From CAZTCJ01 sp964612085 (GTDB taxonomy: Bacteria > Pseudomonadota > Alphaproteobacteria > JAJFIK01), in assembly GCA_964612085.1 (NCBI GenBank), contig CAZTCJ010000074.1, positions 1-17,837 on the forward strand: a DNA stretch of 17,837 bases, read 5' to 3'. The notes under the pieces are model-generated. The model did not search any database and had not been told where the DNA came from. It saw only the letters and a list, made by a program, of their open reading frames with translations. This document shows, piece by piece, positions 1 to 7,521 of this stretch (position 1 is the stretch's first letter; every line of letters starts with the position of its first letter). A program made the translations under genes and the position numbers.

Positions 1-862
1 CGATGGCCCAGAAGAAGCTCAAGCGCGGCGCGAAGGCATCGATATCGAGCCCGGCATCGATCCCCGCACGGATATATTCCACGCCATCCGCCAGCGTATA
101 GCCCAGCTCCAGATCCGCCGTCGCGCCCGCTTCCTGCATGTGATAGCCGGAGATGCTGATGCTGTTGAAGCGCGGCATATTCTGGGACGTGTAAGCGAAA
201 ATATCCGAAATGATCCGCATGGAGGGCCCGGGCGGATAGATATAAGTGTTCCGCACCATGAATTCTTTCAGAATATCGTTCTGTATGGTGCCCGCGAGCT
301 TCTCCGGCGCGACGCCCTGCTCTTCCGCCGCGACAATGTAAAGCGCCATGACCGGAATCACCGCGCCATTCATGGTCATGGACACGCTCATGCGGTCGAG
401 CGGAATGCCGTCGAACAGGGTGCGTGTATCGTAGATAGAGTCGATGGCGACGCCCGCCATGCCCACATCCGCCGCCACCCGGTCATTGTCGGAATCGTAG
501 CCCCGGTGGGTCGGCAGATCAAAGGCGACCGACAGCCCCTTCTGGCCCGCCGCCAGATTGCGCCGGTAAAAGGCGTTGGAATCCTCGGCCGTCGAAAAGC
601 CCGCATACTGACGGATCGTCCAGGGCTGACTGACATACATGGTGGCGTAAGGACCGCGCAGGTATGGCGCGATGCCGGGATAAGTGCCGAGAAAATCGAG
701 CCCCTTCAGATCCTCCGCCGTATAAAGCGGTTGCACGGGAATGCCTTCCGGGCTGTCCCAGGCGGCTTCTTGGTGTGCGGACCCTTGGTGCGCGGATCCG
801 GGCGCGGTGGGGCTGTCCGTAGGCGCCCAATCGAGCGCCGTGAAATCGGGGATCCGGCTCAT
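1..862 (-). CDS. mutB: Methylmalonyl-CoA mutase large (catalytic) subunit, 3' part beyond window
   Basis: N-terminal 287 codons of the catalytic subunit, which interconverts (R)-methylmalonyl-CoA and succinyl-CoA with adenosylcobalamin; the frame is open through the left edge. The substrate-binding TIM-barrel half is visible. Conserved segments include RGPYATMY (70-77), QPWTIRQYAGFST (79-91), FDLPTHRGYDSDN (114-126), NDILKEFMVRNTYIYPP (195-211) and SGYHMQEAGA (238-247). By alignment to the Propionibacterium enzyme, Y86, R204 and H241 correspond to Y89, R207 and H244. The C-terminal B12 domain with DxHxxG would lie outside the window. The ATG at 862 overlaps the mutA stop as ATGA, so translation is probably coupled and the products form the heterodimer. 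An in-frame tandem GSAHQ-GSAHQ (22-31) sits in the poorly conserved N-terminal arm. Identity is secure from these motifs. Confidence 0.96.
   Translation of the reverse strand, partial: MSRIPDFTALDWAPTDSPTAPGSAHQGSAHQEAAWDSPEGIPVQPLYTAEDLKGLDFLGTYPGIAPYLRGPYATMYVSQPWTIRQYAGFSTAEDSNAFYRRNLAAGQKGLSVAFDLPTHRGYDSDNDRVAADVGMAGVAIDSIYDTRTLFDGIPLDRMSVSMTMNGAVIPVMALYIVAAEEQGVAPEKLAGTIQNDILKEFMVRNTYIYPPGPSMRIISDIFAYTSQNMPRFNSISISGYHMQEAGATADLELGYTLADGVEYIRAGIDAGLDIDAFAPRLSFFWAI
769..798 (-). repeat. 15-bp in-frame tandem repeat in mutB
   Basis: Two 15-bp units (769-783 and 784-798) encode the doubled GSAHQ near residues 22-31 of the mutase large subunit. Units differ at two or three positions, so the duplication is not brand new. 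It lies in the variable N-terminal arm before the conserved barrel and should be tolerated. Confidence 0.7.
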
Positions 863-2961
863 GAATTTGCTCCTTCTCCCAGACCTAAGACATCGTGAAC
901 GTCGCGCAAGGCCTCCAGCACGTCGCAGCCTGTGTAGATGTGCCGGTCGATACCGGTCTCATCAGCTATCTCGCCCGGCCGCCCGGCCACGAGGATGCGG
1001 GCCGCGCCCGCCTGCCGCAGCGCCTGAACCACGCCCGCGCCCGTAGCGCCATAATCGTCCGCATGGCCGCATAAGACGGCGACGGCGCACCCTGAGTCCT
1101 TGAAGTCCTGCGCAGCGGCTTCGGCGCTCTCCAGCGGACCCGGCTCCACCCCTTCGATACCGCCGGCGGCAAAGAAATTCCGCGCGAAGGTCGCCCGCGC
1201 CGTATGGGACGCGATGGCACCGAGGGTGACCAGGAACACGGCCGGGCGCGCGCCGGTTTTTTGTTCGCAGGCTGAACTCTTGCGCCGCAGGATCTCATAA
1301 AGCTCGGCGAGACGTGCGGGAGGCAGCGGATCGCAGGTCTGGGCTTGCGTCCAGATCTGACGGCCCAGATCGTCCACCACCGCGCCCGTTGCCGATCCCT
1401 CGATCCAGGCCTTGACGGCTTGGCGCGAGGGGTCTGCAGCGGCCATGGAAAAGGCCCGGACCGCGTCGGTAATCTCGCCCCGGCCCCGCCGTTCGGCGAT
1501 TTCGGAGGCGGCGCCCGCGCCGAGCGCTTCGAGATCCGGCGCCTCGACGGTGACGGTCCGTTCTTCAAGCATTGGAAACTCGCTGACGCCGGTCAGCGGA
1601 TCTTTCCGTGTGGCGATGTTCCGTTCCCGCGCCTCCCGCACCTCAGCGATCCGCCGCTGGATGCCACCGCTGAGCAAGTCCGCGCCGATGCCGCCCGCCC
1701 GCTCGATCTCCTGGAACAGGCCCCAGGCTTTTTCCGCCAGCCCGTCGGTCAACCGCTCCAGCGACCAGGAGCCGCCTGCCGGATCGGCAACGCGCGCGAG
1801 CCCCGACTCTTCCATCAGGATCACTTGGGTGTTGCGGGCCATGCGCCGGGCGAAACCATCGGGCAGGCCCAAAGCGTGGGTGAACGGCAGCACGGTGACC
1901 GATTGCGCCCCGCCAACGGCGGCGGCAAAGCCCGCGACCGTCGTGCGCAACATGTTCACATGGGGATCGTAGGCGGTCATCATGCGCTCCGCCGTCTGAC
2001 CATGGAGCGCCATGGGCCGCGCCGCTTCGCTGGCGCCGCAGGCCGCCGTCACCGTGTCCCAGAGCATCCGCGCGGCGCGCAGCTTGGCGATGGATACGAA
2101 AAAGTCCGCATCCGTTGTAAACGTAAAAGCGATCTGGCGGCAGGCCTCGTCCATGGACAAGCCTTCCGCCTCGCAAGCCCGCAGGTAAGCGACGCCGGTC
2201 GCCAGCGCGACAGCCAGTTCCTGCGCCTCGCCTGCGCCCGCCAGATGATAACCGCGCGTATCGACGCTCAGGGTGCGGATCTTCGGACGGTTCTGCGCCA
2301 CATGACCTGAGAAGGCCGCTGCCCAGCGCACCATGCGCTCCAAAGGCGCGGGCAGCTTGCCGTTGCGGGCGAACCGCCCGATGGGATCGATATTGAGATA
2401 ACCGGAGACCGCGTCAGCAGCATGGCCGCGCCTGTCCCACAGGGCCAGCATCAGGGCGGCCGACGCCGTACCCACATGAGACGTATCGAGACTAATGGGC
2501 GCGATATCGAGATGCACGTCCTTCAAGGCCCGGTCGAGCGCGTCGAGATGCGGCACATGCACGCCCCTGCCCGTGGGCCGTTCCTCCGCATCCACCACAA
2601 GCTCGATGGAGGTCACACCCTGGTGCAGATCCCGCAGGATGGCGGCATTGGCTTCATCCGGATCTGGATGGGCGTGACGCGCCCGGATATCCCAGTCTTG
2701 CCCCATCCCGGCGGCGCGCGCGCCCCGCGTGAACGGCGCCCGGCCCGGCACCCCGCGCGGATCGCCCTCGCCCGTCCAGTCGGCGCGGGTCGAGAGCGGA
2801 TCGATCCGCACACCGTCATAGGTGTGGGACACAAGGCGCTTGTCGAAATCGGCCCCTTTGAGGATCTGATCGACCAGCGCCCGCCACGCCTCATGGGTGG
2901 GTTGTGGAAAATCGGCGCCGAGAGTCAGTGTCTCGGTCGAAGAGGGATCGGATGCAGCCAT
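859..2961 (-). CDS. mutA: Methylmalonyl-CoA mutase small subunit
   Basis: 700-residue partner of the catalytic mutase subunit. It has the mutase TIM-barrel fold (for example SLDTSHVGTASAALMLALWD about 156-175 and GGSWSLERLTDGLAEKAW about 395-412). Its C-terminal cobalamin-type Rossmann domain (about 575-695) lacks the DxHxxG cobalamin motif, which is normal for the small subunit: it is structural, and the large subunit holds B12. The usual length of about 620-700 aa fits. The ATG at 2961 has an AGGA ribosome-binding site 8 nt upstream. The stop overlaps the next gene (ATGA), giving a mutA-mutB operon for propionyl-CoA and branched-chain catabolism. A 100-bp spacer separates it from the upstream gloA-like gene and holds a palindrome and a TATAGT -10 candidate, so it may have its own promoter. 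Confidence 0.93.
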   Translation of the reverse strand: MAASDPSSTETLTLGADFPQPTHEAWRALVDQILKGADFDKRLVSHTYDGVRIDPLSTRADWTGEGDPRGVPGRAPFTRGARAAGMGQDWDIRARHAHPDPDEANAAILRDLHQGVTSIELVVDAEERPTGRGVHVPHLDALDRALKDVHLDIAPISLDTSHVGTASAALMLALWDRRGHAADAVSGYLNIDPIGRFARNGKLPAPLERMVRWAAAFSGHVAQNRPKIRTLSVDTRGYHLAGAGEAQELAVALATGVAYLRACEAEGLSMDEACRQIAFTFTTDADFFVSIAKLRAARMLWDTVTAACGASEAARPMALHGQTAERMMTAYDPHVNMLRTTVAGFAAAVGGAQSVTVLPFTHALGLPDGFARRMARNTQVILMEESGLARVADPAGGSWSLERLTDGLAEKAWGLFQEIERAGGIGADLLSGGIQRRIAEVREARERNIATRKDPLTGVSEFPMLEERTVTVEAPDLEALGAGAASEIAERRGRGEITDAVRAFSMAAADPSRQAVKAWIEGSATGAVVDDLGRQIWTQAQTCDPLPPARLAELYEILRRKSSACEQKTGARPAVFLVTLGAIASHTARATFARNFFAAGGIEGVEPGPLESAEAAAQDFKDSGCAVAVLCGHADDYGATGAGVVQALRQAGAARILVAGRPGEIADETGIDRHIYTGCDVLEALRDVHDVLGLGEGANS

Positions 2962-2995
2962 TAAAAGGTCCTGTCGCGCAAGCTTCGTTCACGGG

Positions 2996-3021
2996 ACTAT
3001 AGCATCCCCGGCCCGGGGATG
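2996..3021 (-). promoter_or_regulatory. Perfect 19-bp palindrome next to a -10-like TATAGT, upstream of mutA
   Basis: Positions 3003-3021 read as a perfect palindrome (arms CATCCCCGG and CCGGGGATG around one central base at 3012). Directly downstream on the minus strand lies TATAGT (3001-2996), 35 nt before the mutA start. No good -35 is visible 16-18 bp upstream. The loop is too tight for a terminator, so a protein-binding site is the likelier reading, for example an operator for the mutase operon. This is inference from sequence only. Confidence 0.35.
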
Positions 3022-3061
3022 GACCACCATGCCGCCGAGCCGTTCGCGCGCCGTTAAAGGC

Positions 3062-3502
3062 TTACCAGCTGCCGGTGTTTTCCATGGAGGCCCAGGGTTC
3101 CTGGGGCGGCAAAGCGTCGCCTTCCTGCAAAAGCTCGATGGAAATGCCGTCGGGCGAGCGCACGAAGGCCATGTGGCCGTCGCGCGGAGGCCGGTTGATG
3201 GTGATCCCGGCGTCCATCAGGCGCTGGCACAGCTCATAAATATTGGGCACCCGATAGGCCAGATGGCCGAAATTGCGCCCGCCCGTGTAGTCCTCGGGGT
3301 CCCAATTATAGGTGAGTTCCACCATGGGCGCCTTGCGGGACTTGGCCAATTCCACATCGTCGGGCGCGGCCAGGAAGACGAGCGTGAAGCGGCCCTTCTC
3401 GCTGTCCATGCGGTTGACCTCCACGAGGCCGAGCTTGTCGCAGTAAAAATCGAGCGACCGGTCGAGATCGCTGACGCGGACCATGGTGTGCAGATAGCGC
3501 AT
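3062..3502 (-). CDS. gloA: Lactoylglutathione lyase (glyoxalase I), VOC fold
   Basis: 146-residue protein closely resembling E. coli GloA. It converts the hemithioacetal of methylglyoxal and glutathione to S-lactoylglutathione in the cytoplasm. It has two βαβββ VOC units. The four metal ligands are recognisable: H5 (LHTMVRV), E62 (VELTYNW), H80 (FGHLAY) and E123 (SIELLQ), spaced almost as in E. coli (H5, E56, H74, E122). VELTYNW is a glyoxalase I signature, which separates it from methylmalonyl-CoA epimerase, another VOC protein one might expect beside a mutase. Like the Ni-dependent bacterial type it lacks the long extra loop of Zn enzymes (inference). The start at 3502 has a GGAGGAGG ribosome-binding site. 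It lies 73 bp after nrdB and 100 bp before mutA, so cotranscription with either is possible but not shown. Confidence 0.9.
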   Translation of the reverse strand: MRYLHTMVRVSDLDRSLDFYCDKLGLVEVNRMDSEKGRFTLVFLAAPDDVELAKSRKAPMVELTYNWDPEDYTGGRNFGHLAYRVPNIYELCQRLMDAGITINRPPRDGHMAFVRSPDGISIELLQEGDALPPQEPWASMENTGSW

Positions 3503-3575
3503 GGGGGCCTCCTCCGGCTTGTGGCTTCGAGAGGAGACATAAGACGTCAGAGCCGGTCAAGCAAACAGGGCGGCC

Positions 3576-4535
3576 TTAGGCGAACGCTTCTTCCCAGGAG
3601 CCGCGCGTCGAGGCCTTGGAATATTCCGTGGCGCGGTTCTCGAAGAAATTGGTGTGCTCGATGCCGTTCAGCATCTCGTCCATCCAGGGCAGCGGATTGG
3701 TCTCAAGCTTGTAGACCGGATCGAGGCGCAACTGGGTCAACCGCCGGTCGGCGATATAGCGGATATACTGTTTCACATCCTCCGACGTCAGACCGTCGAT
3801 ACCGCCCATCTCGAACGCCAGATCGATGAAGGCGTCTTCATGGGTGACGATGGTCTCGCAGGCCTGGGTCAGATCGCGGGCCAGGTCAGGCGTCCAGATC
3901 TCCGGGTTCTCGTCCACGAAAGTGCGGAACAGGCGCACCACTGAATTGGTGTGCAGGGTCTCGTCCCGGGCCGACCAGGCGACGATCTGGCCCATGCCCT
4001 TCATCTTGTTGAAGCGTGGGAAATTCATCAGCACCGCGAAGGACGCGAAAAGCTGAAGGCCTTCGGTGAAACCGCCGAACACCGCCAAGGTCTTGGCGAT
4101 ATCGGTCTTGGTCTCCACGCCCCATTGCTGCATGTAGTCGTATTTGTCCTTCATTTCCGCGTATTTCATGAAGGCTTCGTATTCCACGTCCGGCATGCCG
4201 ATCGTGTCGAGCAGATGGCTGTAGGCGGCGATATGCACCGTCTCGATATTGGAGAAGGCCGACAGCATCATGAGCACTTCCGTCGGTTTGAACACCTGGG
4301 AGTAGTGCTTCATATAGCAGTTGTTGACCTCCACATCCGCCTGCACGAAGAAGCGGAAGATCTGTGTCAGGAGGTTGCGCTCTTCATCCGTGAGCTTATG
4401 GCGCCAGTCCTGGACATCGTCCGCCATCGGCACTTCTTCCGGCAGCCAGTGAATGCGCTGCTGGGTGAGCCATGCCTCATAAGCCCAGGGGTAGCGGAAG
4501 GGTTTGTAGGTGGCGCGCGGTTCGAGAAGGGACAT
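3576..4535 (-). CDS. nrdB: Ribonucleoside-diphosphate reductase class Ia, beta subunit
   Basis: 319-residue radical-generating subunit of aerobic RNR. Di-iron ligands and the radical tyrosine are present: probable first carboxylate D67 (QADVEVNN), E98 and H101 followed by Y105 (NIETVHIAAY, the E115/H118/Y122 pattern of E. coli), E158 (GGFTEGLQ), and E192/H195 (RDETLH). The tyrosyl radical site is therefore intact. There is no N-terminal ATP-cone. I chose the ATG at 4535 because MSLLEPRATYKPF is the usual family N terminus. A longer in-frame start at 4595 would overlap the end of nrdA and add unconserved residues. The gap to nrdA is 34 bp, so the two are an operon under the upstream NrdR-type boxes. 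The C-terminal tail should dock on NrdA. Confidence 0.96.
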   Translation of the reverse strand: MSLLEPRATYKPFRYPWAYEAWLTQQRIHWLPEEVPMADDVQDWRHKLTDEERNLLTQIFRFFVQADVEVNNCYMKHYSQVFKPTEVLMMLSAFSNIETVHIAAYSHLLDTIGMPDVEYEAFMKYAEMKDKYDYMQQWGVETKTDIAKTLAVFGGFTEGLQLFASFAVLMNFPRFNKMKGMGQIVAWSARDETLHTNSVVRLFRTFVDENPEIWTPDLARDLTQACETIVTHEDAFIDLAFEMGGIDGLTSEDVKQYIRYIADRRLTQLRLDPVYKLETNPLPWMDEMLNGIEHTNFFENRATEYSKASTRGSWEEAFA

Positions 4536-4569
4536 GGCGGATTTCCGGAAATGGATTGGGCGAGATGCC

Positions 4570-6486
4570 TCACTGGCAGGCGAGGCATTCCTCATAGTCT
4601 ACCCGTTCGGCGGCGGGTTGCGCCACCTGGATCTCGGCAGGCAGGTCCTCGAGCCGCTTCAACGGCACCAGCGCGATGGGGACGGGCTTGGGCTCCGGCG
4701 TCTCGGCCTTTTCCGCTCTCTGGATGGAGAGCGACCGGCAGTAATAAAGCGACTTCAGCCCCTTCTTCCAGGCCTGGTAATGGATCTGATGCAGATCGCG
4801 CTTGTGCACATCGGCGGGCAGGAACAGGTTCACCGACTGGGCCTGATCGATCAGGGCCGCGCGATCGCCCGCATGCTCGACCACCCAGCGCTGGTCCAGC
4901 TCGAACGCGGTCTTGAACACGTCTTTTTCATCTTGGGTCAGACAATCGAGATGCTGAACGGAGCCGCCATTGACGGAAATGGACGACCAGACCTCTTGTG
5001 TATCCTGACCCTTCTCAGCCAAGAGCGCTTTCAGATATTTGTTGCGCACCGTATGGGAGCCGGACAGCGTCTTGTGGGTATAGCTGTTGGCGGCGATGGG
5101 CTCGATACCCGCACTCGTCCCCCCACAGATGATCGAGATGGAGGCGGTGGGCGCGATGGCCGTTTTGTTGGTGAAGCGCTCTTGCCGGCCGAAATCCGCC
5201 GCATCCGGACAGGCGCCGCGCTCGGCGGCCAGCGTCTTGGACGCCGCGTCCACGCCGGTCTTGATGTGGCGGAACACTTTCTTGTTCCAGGCCTTGGCCA
5301 TGGCGGATTCGAACGGAATATTTTGGGATTGCAGGAAGGAATGGAAGCCCATGACGCCCAGCCCCACGCTGCGCTCGCGCATGGCGGAATAGCGCGCGCG
5401 GGCCATGGAATCAGGCGCCCGCTCGATGAAGTCCTGCAACACATTGTCGAGGAAGCGCATCACGTCTTCGATGAAGCGCGCGTCGCCCTGCCATTCCGGA
5501 TAGGTTTCCAGGTTCAGGGACGACAGGCAGCATACGGCAGTGCGGTCCTCGCCCAGATGATCCTTGCCCGTGGTCAGCGTGATCTCCGCACACAGATTGG
5601 AGGTCTTGACCGTCAGGCCCGCCTCGCGCTGATGCACCGGCATGGACCGGTTCACCGTATCGATGAACAGCATATAAGGCTCGCCCGTCTCGATCCGGGC
5701 CGTCAGGATACGGATCCACAAAGCCCGCGCCGAGACGGTGTTCATCACCGTGCCGTCCTTGGGGCTGATCAGATCCCAGGGCGCGTCTTCTTCCACCGCT
5801 TTCATGAAGGCATCAGTCATGACGATGCCGTGGTGCAGATTGAGCGCCTTGCGGTTGGGATCGCCGCCGGTGGGCCGGCGCATTTCGATGAATTCCTCGA
5901 TTTCCGGGTGCGACACGTCGAGATAAACAGCGGCCGAGCCGCGCCGCAGGGAGCCCTGGCTGATGGCGAGCGTGAGCGAATCCATCACCCGGATGAACGG
6001 GATAATGCCGGAAGTGCGCCCGACCCCGCCGACCGCTTCGCCGATGGAACGCAGATTGCCCCAATAGCTGCCGATGCCGCCGCCGCGCGCCGCCAGCCAG
6101 ACATTCTCATTCCACAGATCAACGATGCCTTCCAGGCTGTCCTGGGCTTCGTTGAGAAAGCACGAGATGGGCAGGCCGCGCTTGGTGCCGCCATTGGACA
6201 GCACCGGCGTCGCGGGCATGAACCAGAGCCGCGACATGTAATCGTAAAGCCGTTGGGCATGGGCCGTATCGTCGGCATAGGCGGCGGAGACGCGGGCGAA
6301 CAGGTCCTGAAACGACTCGCCGGGCATCAGATAGCGGTCCTGGAGGGTCGCCTTGCCGAAATCAGTCAGAAGCGCATCGCGGCCCGGATCGGTGACGATG
6401 CTATCGGTCGCTACGCCGGACGGGCTCGGTTTGGCGGTCTCGGATGCGCTGTCCCGCGCAGGCGTCGGAAACGTGATCGCGTTCAT
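4570..6486 (-). CDS. nrdA: Ribonucleoside-diphosphate reductase class Ia, alpha subunit
   Basis: 638-residue catalytic subunit reducing NDPs to dNDPs. Active-site residues are all present: C109 (GLPISCF) and C319 (TAVCCLSSLNL) as the redox pair, N297/C299/E301 (SNLCAE) carrying the thiyl radical site, Y581-Y582 (SLYYCRS) for radical transfer, and the terminal C634/C637 pair (ECLACQ) for thioredoxin or glutaredoxin. It is about 120 residues shorter than E. coli NrdA: the first ~45 residues are low-complexity and I see no ATP-cone, the usual dATP off-switch. The ATG at 6486 is preferred over an upstream in-frame TTG at 6501; neither has a strong ribosome-binding site. It heads the nrdAB operon, with a leader of roughly 155 nt from the predicted promoter. 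Confidence 0.96.
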   Translation of the reverse strand: MNAITFPTPARDSASETAKPSPSGVATDSIVTDPGRDALLTDFGKATLQDRYLMPGESFQDLFARVSAAYADDTAHAQRLYDYMSRLWFMPATPVLSNGGTKRGLPISCFLNEAQDSLEGIVDLWNENVWLAARGGGIGSYWGNLRSIGEAVGGVGRTSGIIPFIRVMDSLTLAISQGSLRRGSAAVYLDVSHPEIEEFIEMRRPTGGDPNRKALNLHHGIVMTDAFMKAVEEDAPWDLISPKDGTVMNTVSARALWIRILTARIETGEPYMLFIDTVNRSMPVHQREAGLTVKTSNLCAEITLTTGKDHLGEDRTAVCCLSSLNLETYPEWQGDARFIEDVMRFLDNVLQDFIERAPDSMARARYSAMRERSVGLGVMGFHSFLQSQNIPFESAMAKAWNKKVFRHIKTGVDAASKTLAAERGACPDAADFGRQERFTNKTAIAPTASISIICGGTSAGIEPIAANSYTHKTLSGSHTVRNKYLKALLAEKGQDTQEVWSSISVNGGSVQHLDCLTQDEKDVFKTAFELDQRWVVEHAGDRAALIDQAQSVNLFLPADVHKRDLHQIHYQAWKKGLKSLYYCRSLSIQRAEKAETPEPKPVPIALVPLKRLEDLPAEIQVAQPAAERVDYEECLACQ

Positions 6487-6640
6487 GCTGGCTCTGCCCA
6501 ACTCAAAATACGGGACGCCCCCGGTCCTTGGCGGCTACTCACCAGCTTTCGGCTGGATCATGCCGCCCCCTCAAGCAGCCGGCGCCTCCGCGTCCCAAAA
6601 TGAAGCAACCCCAAGGGTTTGGGGCCTTTCTTGGCTGCAA

Positions 6641-6656
6641 CACAAGATATGGTATC
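6641..6656 (-). promoter_or_regulatory. NrdR-like box 1 (over the nrdAB -10)
   Basis: CACAAGATATGGTATC matches 12 of 16 positions of the idealised palindrome CACAAGATATCTTGTG, whose core resembles the NrdR box family (ACAC/AT-rich centre/GTGT). NrdR is an ATP/dATP-sensing repressor of RNR genes. The box covers the predicted -10. The consensus is from memory of the family; assignment rests on the paired arrangement with box 2 and on the RNR operon downstream. Confidence 0.6.
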
Positions 6657-6676
6657 TTTGCATGGAGGGGAGTCAA
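6649..6676 (-). promoter_or_regulatory. Candidate nrdAB promoter (TTGACT-N16-TACCAT)
   Basis: On the minus strand TTGACT (6676-6671) is followed after 16 bp by TACCAT (6654-6649), a 5/6 and 4/6 match to the housekeeping -35 and -10. It points at nrdA. The -10 lies inside the first NrdR-like box and the second box lies just upstream of the -35. That layout fits repression of nrdAB and supports the promoter call. No transcript data are available. Confidence 0.55.
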
Positions 6677-6683
6677 GCATCCA

Positions 6684-6699
6684 AACACGATATCTTGTG
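6684..6699 (-). promoter_or_regulatory. NrdR-like box 2 (upstream of the nrdAB -35)
   Basis: AACACGATATCTTGTG matches 14 of 16 positions of the palindrome CACAAGATATCTTGTG and is the better of the two boxes. Centre-to-centre distance to box 1 is 43 bp, close to four helical turns, as expected for cooperative NrdR binding. It is also in the leader region of the divergent SRAP gene, so NrdR could influence that gene too (inference). Confidence 0.65.
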
Positions 6700-6771
6700 C
6701 CTCTTCCGGATGAAGCCCCAAGATGCTGGGGTTTCCCGGCCCATTTCGGATAGGAAAGGATTTCGACGCCC

Positions 6772-7494
6772 ATGTGCGGACGCTATGCCTTGAAGACCGC
6801 TCTGGCGGATCTCCAGCGTGTTTTCGGCTTCGAAGGCCCGCTGCCCAACCTGCCCGCGCGCTACAATGTCGCGCCGACCCAAGGGGTGCCGGTGATTCGC
6901 CTGGAAGGCGGCAAACGGCGGCTCGTCATGATGCGCTGGGGGCTGGTGCCGTCCTGGGCGCGCGAGATCGGCGACAAGCCGCTGATTAATGCCCGCGCCG
7001 AGACGGTGCTGGAAAAACCGTCCTTCAAGGCGGCCATCGCCCGGCGGCGCTGTCTCGTTCCCGCCGACGCCATCTATGAATGGCAGAAGCATGCGCGCGG
7101 CGCGGCCGTGCCTTATGCCATCCGCTCCGCTGACGGAGCGCCGTTCGCCATGGCAGGGATCTGGGAGGTCTGGCAGTCACCGGACGGCTCGGAGCTTGAG
7201 TCGGTGGCGATCCTCACCGTCGATGCCAATGAGACGCTCACGGATATTCACCACCGCATGCCGGCTGTCTTGAGCGAACCAGACTGGGACGCCTGGCTCG
7301 ATGTGGAGGGGACTTCCGCTGAGCAAGCCCGCGCCCTGCTCCGTCCGGCCCCGGAAGACGCCTTTACCGCCTACGCCATCTCCACCCTGGTCAATGCGGT
7401 CGCCAATGACAGCCCAGCGGTGCTTGAACCGGCCGCCCCAGAAGCGGAACAGGCAAAGACGGAGCCGGAGGACGCGCAGTTGTGTTTGCTGTAA
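6772..7494 (+). CDS. SRAP-domain abasic-site-shielding protein (YedK/HMCES family)
   Basis: 240-residue SOS-response-associated peptidase (SRAP) family protein. Family members crosslink abasic sites in single-stranded DNA through a thiazolidine formed by Cys2. Signature residues are present: C2 in MCGRY, N32 in YNVAPTQ, N73/R75 in LINARAET, E103 in YEW and H160 in HHRMP; positions agree closely with E. coli YedK (C2, N75, E105, H160). The start at 6772 is fixed because Cys2 must follow the initiator Met. An AGGAAAGGA ribosome-binding stretch lies about 11 nt upstream. Residues after ~215 form a family-atypical acidic/Ala-rich tail ending CLL. It is divergent from nrdA across a 285-bp spacer. 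No alphaproteobacterial LexA box (GTTC-N7-GTTC) is visible there. A membrane-protein gene follows after 27 bp. Confidence 0.93.
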   Translation: MCGRYALKTALADLQRVFGFEGPLPNLPARYNVAPTQGVPVIRLEGGKRRLVMMRWGLVPSWAREIGDKPLINARAETVLEKPSFKAAIARRRCLVPADAIYEWQKHARGAAVPYAIRSADGAPFAMAGIWEVWQSPDGSELESVAILTVDANETLTDIHHRMPAVLSEPDWDAWLDVEGTSAEQARALLRPAPEDAFTAYAISTLVNAVANDSPAVLEPAAPEAEQAKTEPEDAQLCLL

Positions 7495-7521
7495 TGTGGT
7501 GAGATACGAACGGGACGGGCC

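Larger units (their letters stand above)
6600..6731. repeat. Two imperfect direct copies of a short hairpin element flanking the NrdR boxes
   Basis: 6600-6624 and 6710-6731 both begin ATGAAGC, continue with a CCCAAG block and close with a complementary GGGG block. The first can form CCCCAA/TTGGGG, the second CCCCA/TGGGG. They lie 110 bp apart on either side of the promoter and boxes. The second is followed only by TTTCCC, so it is a poor terminator. Function unknown; chance similarity in a C/G-rich spacer is possible. Confidence 0.35.

Noticed and set aside
859..1300. Missing DxHxxG in the mutase small subunit as a sign of a broken gene
   Set aside because: The small subunit normally lacks the cobalamin His; the frame is full length and the partner gene follows.
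3062..3502. Methylmalonyl-CoA epimerase instead of glyoxalase I
   Set aside because: Neighbourhood to the mutase suggests it, but VELTYNW and the H/E/H/E spacing match glyoxalase I.
4536..4595. Longer N terminus of NrdB
   Set aside because: Would overlap the nrdA C-terminal codons and precede the conserved MSLLEPR start; no family support.
4510..6603. 697-codon open frame on the plus strand opposite nrdA/nrdB
   Set aside because: It is antisense to unmistakable nrdA and nrdB, has no recognisable domain and the His/Arg/Gly-rich composition of a GC-rich shadow frame.
6716..6736. CCCCA/TGGGG hairpin followed by TTT as a terminator
   Set aside because: Only 5 bp of stem and three T, lying in a divergent promoter region where no transcript needs ending.
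6502..6771. LexA operator upstream of the SRAP gene
   Set aside because: No GTTC-N7-GTTC or complement could be found in the spacer.
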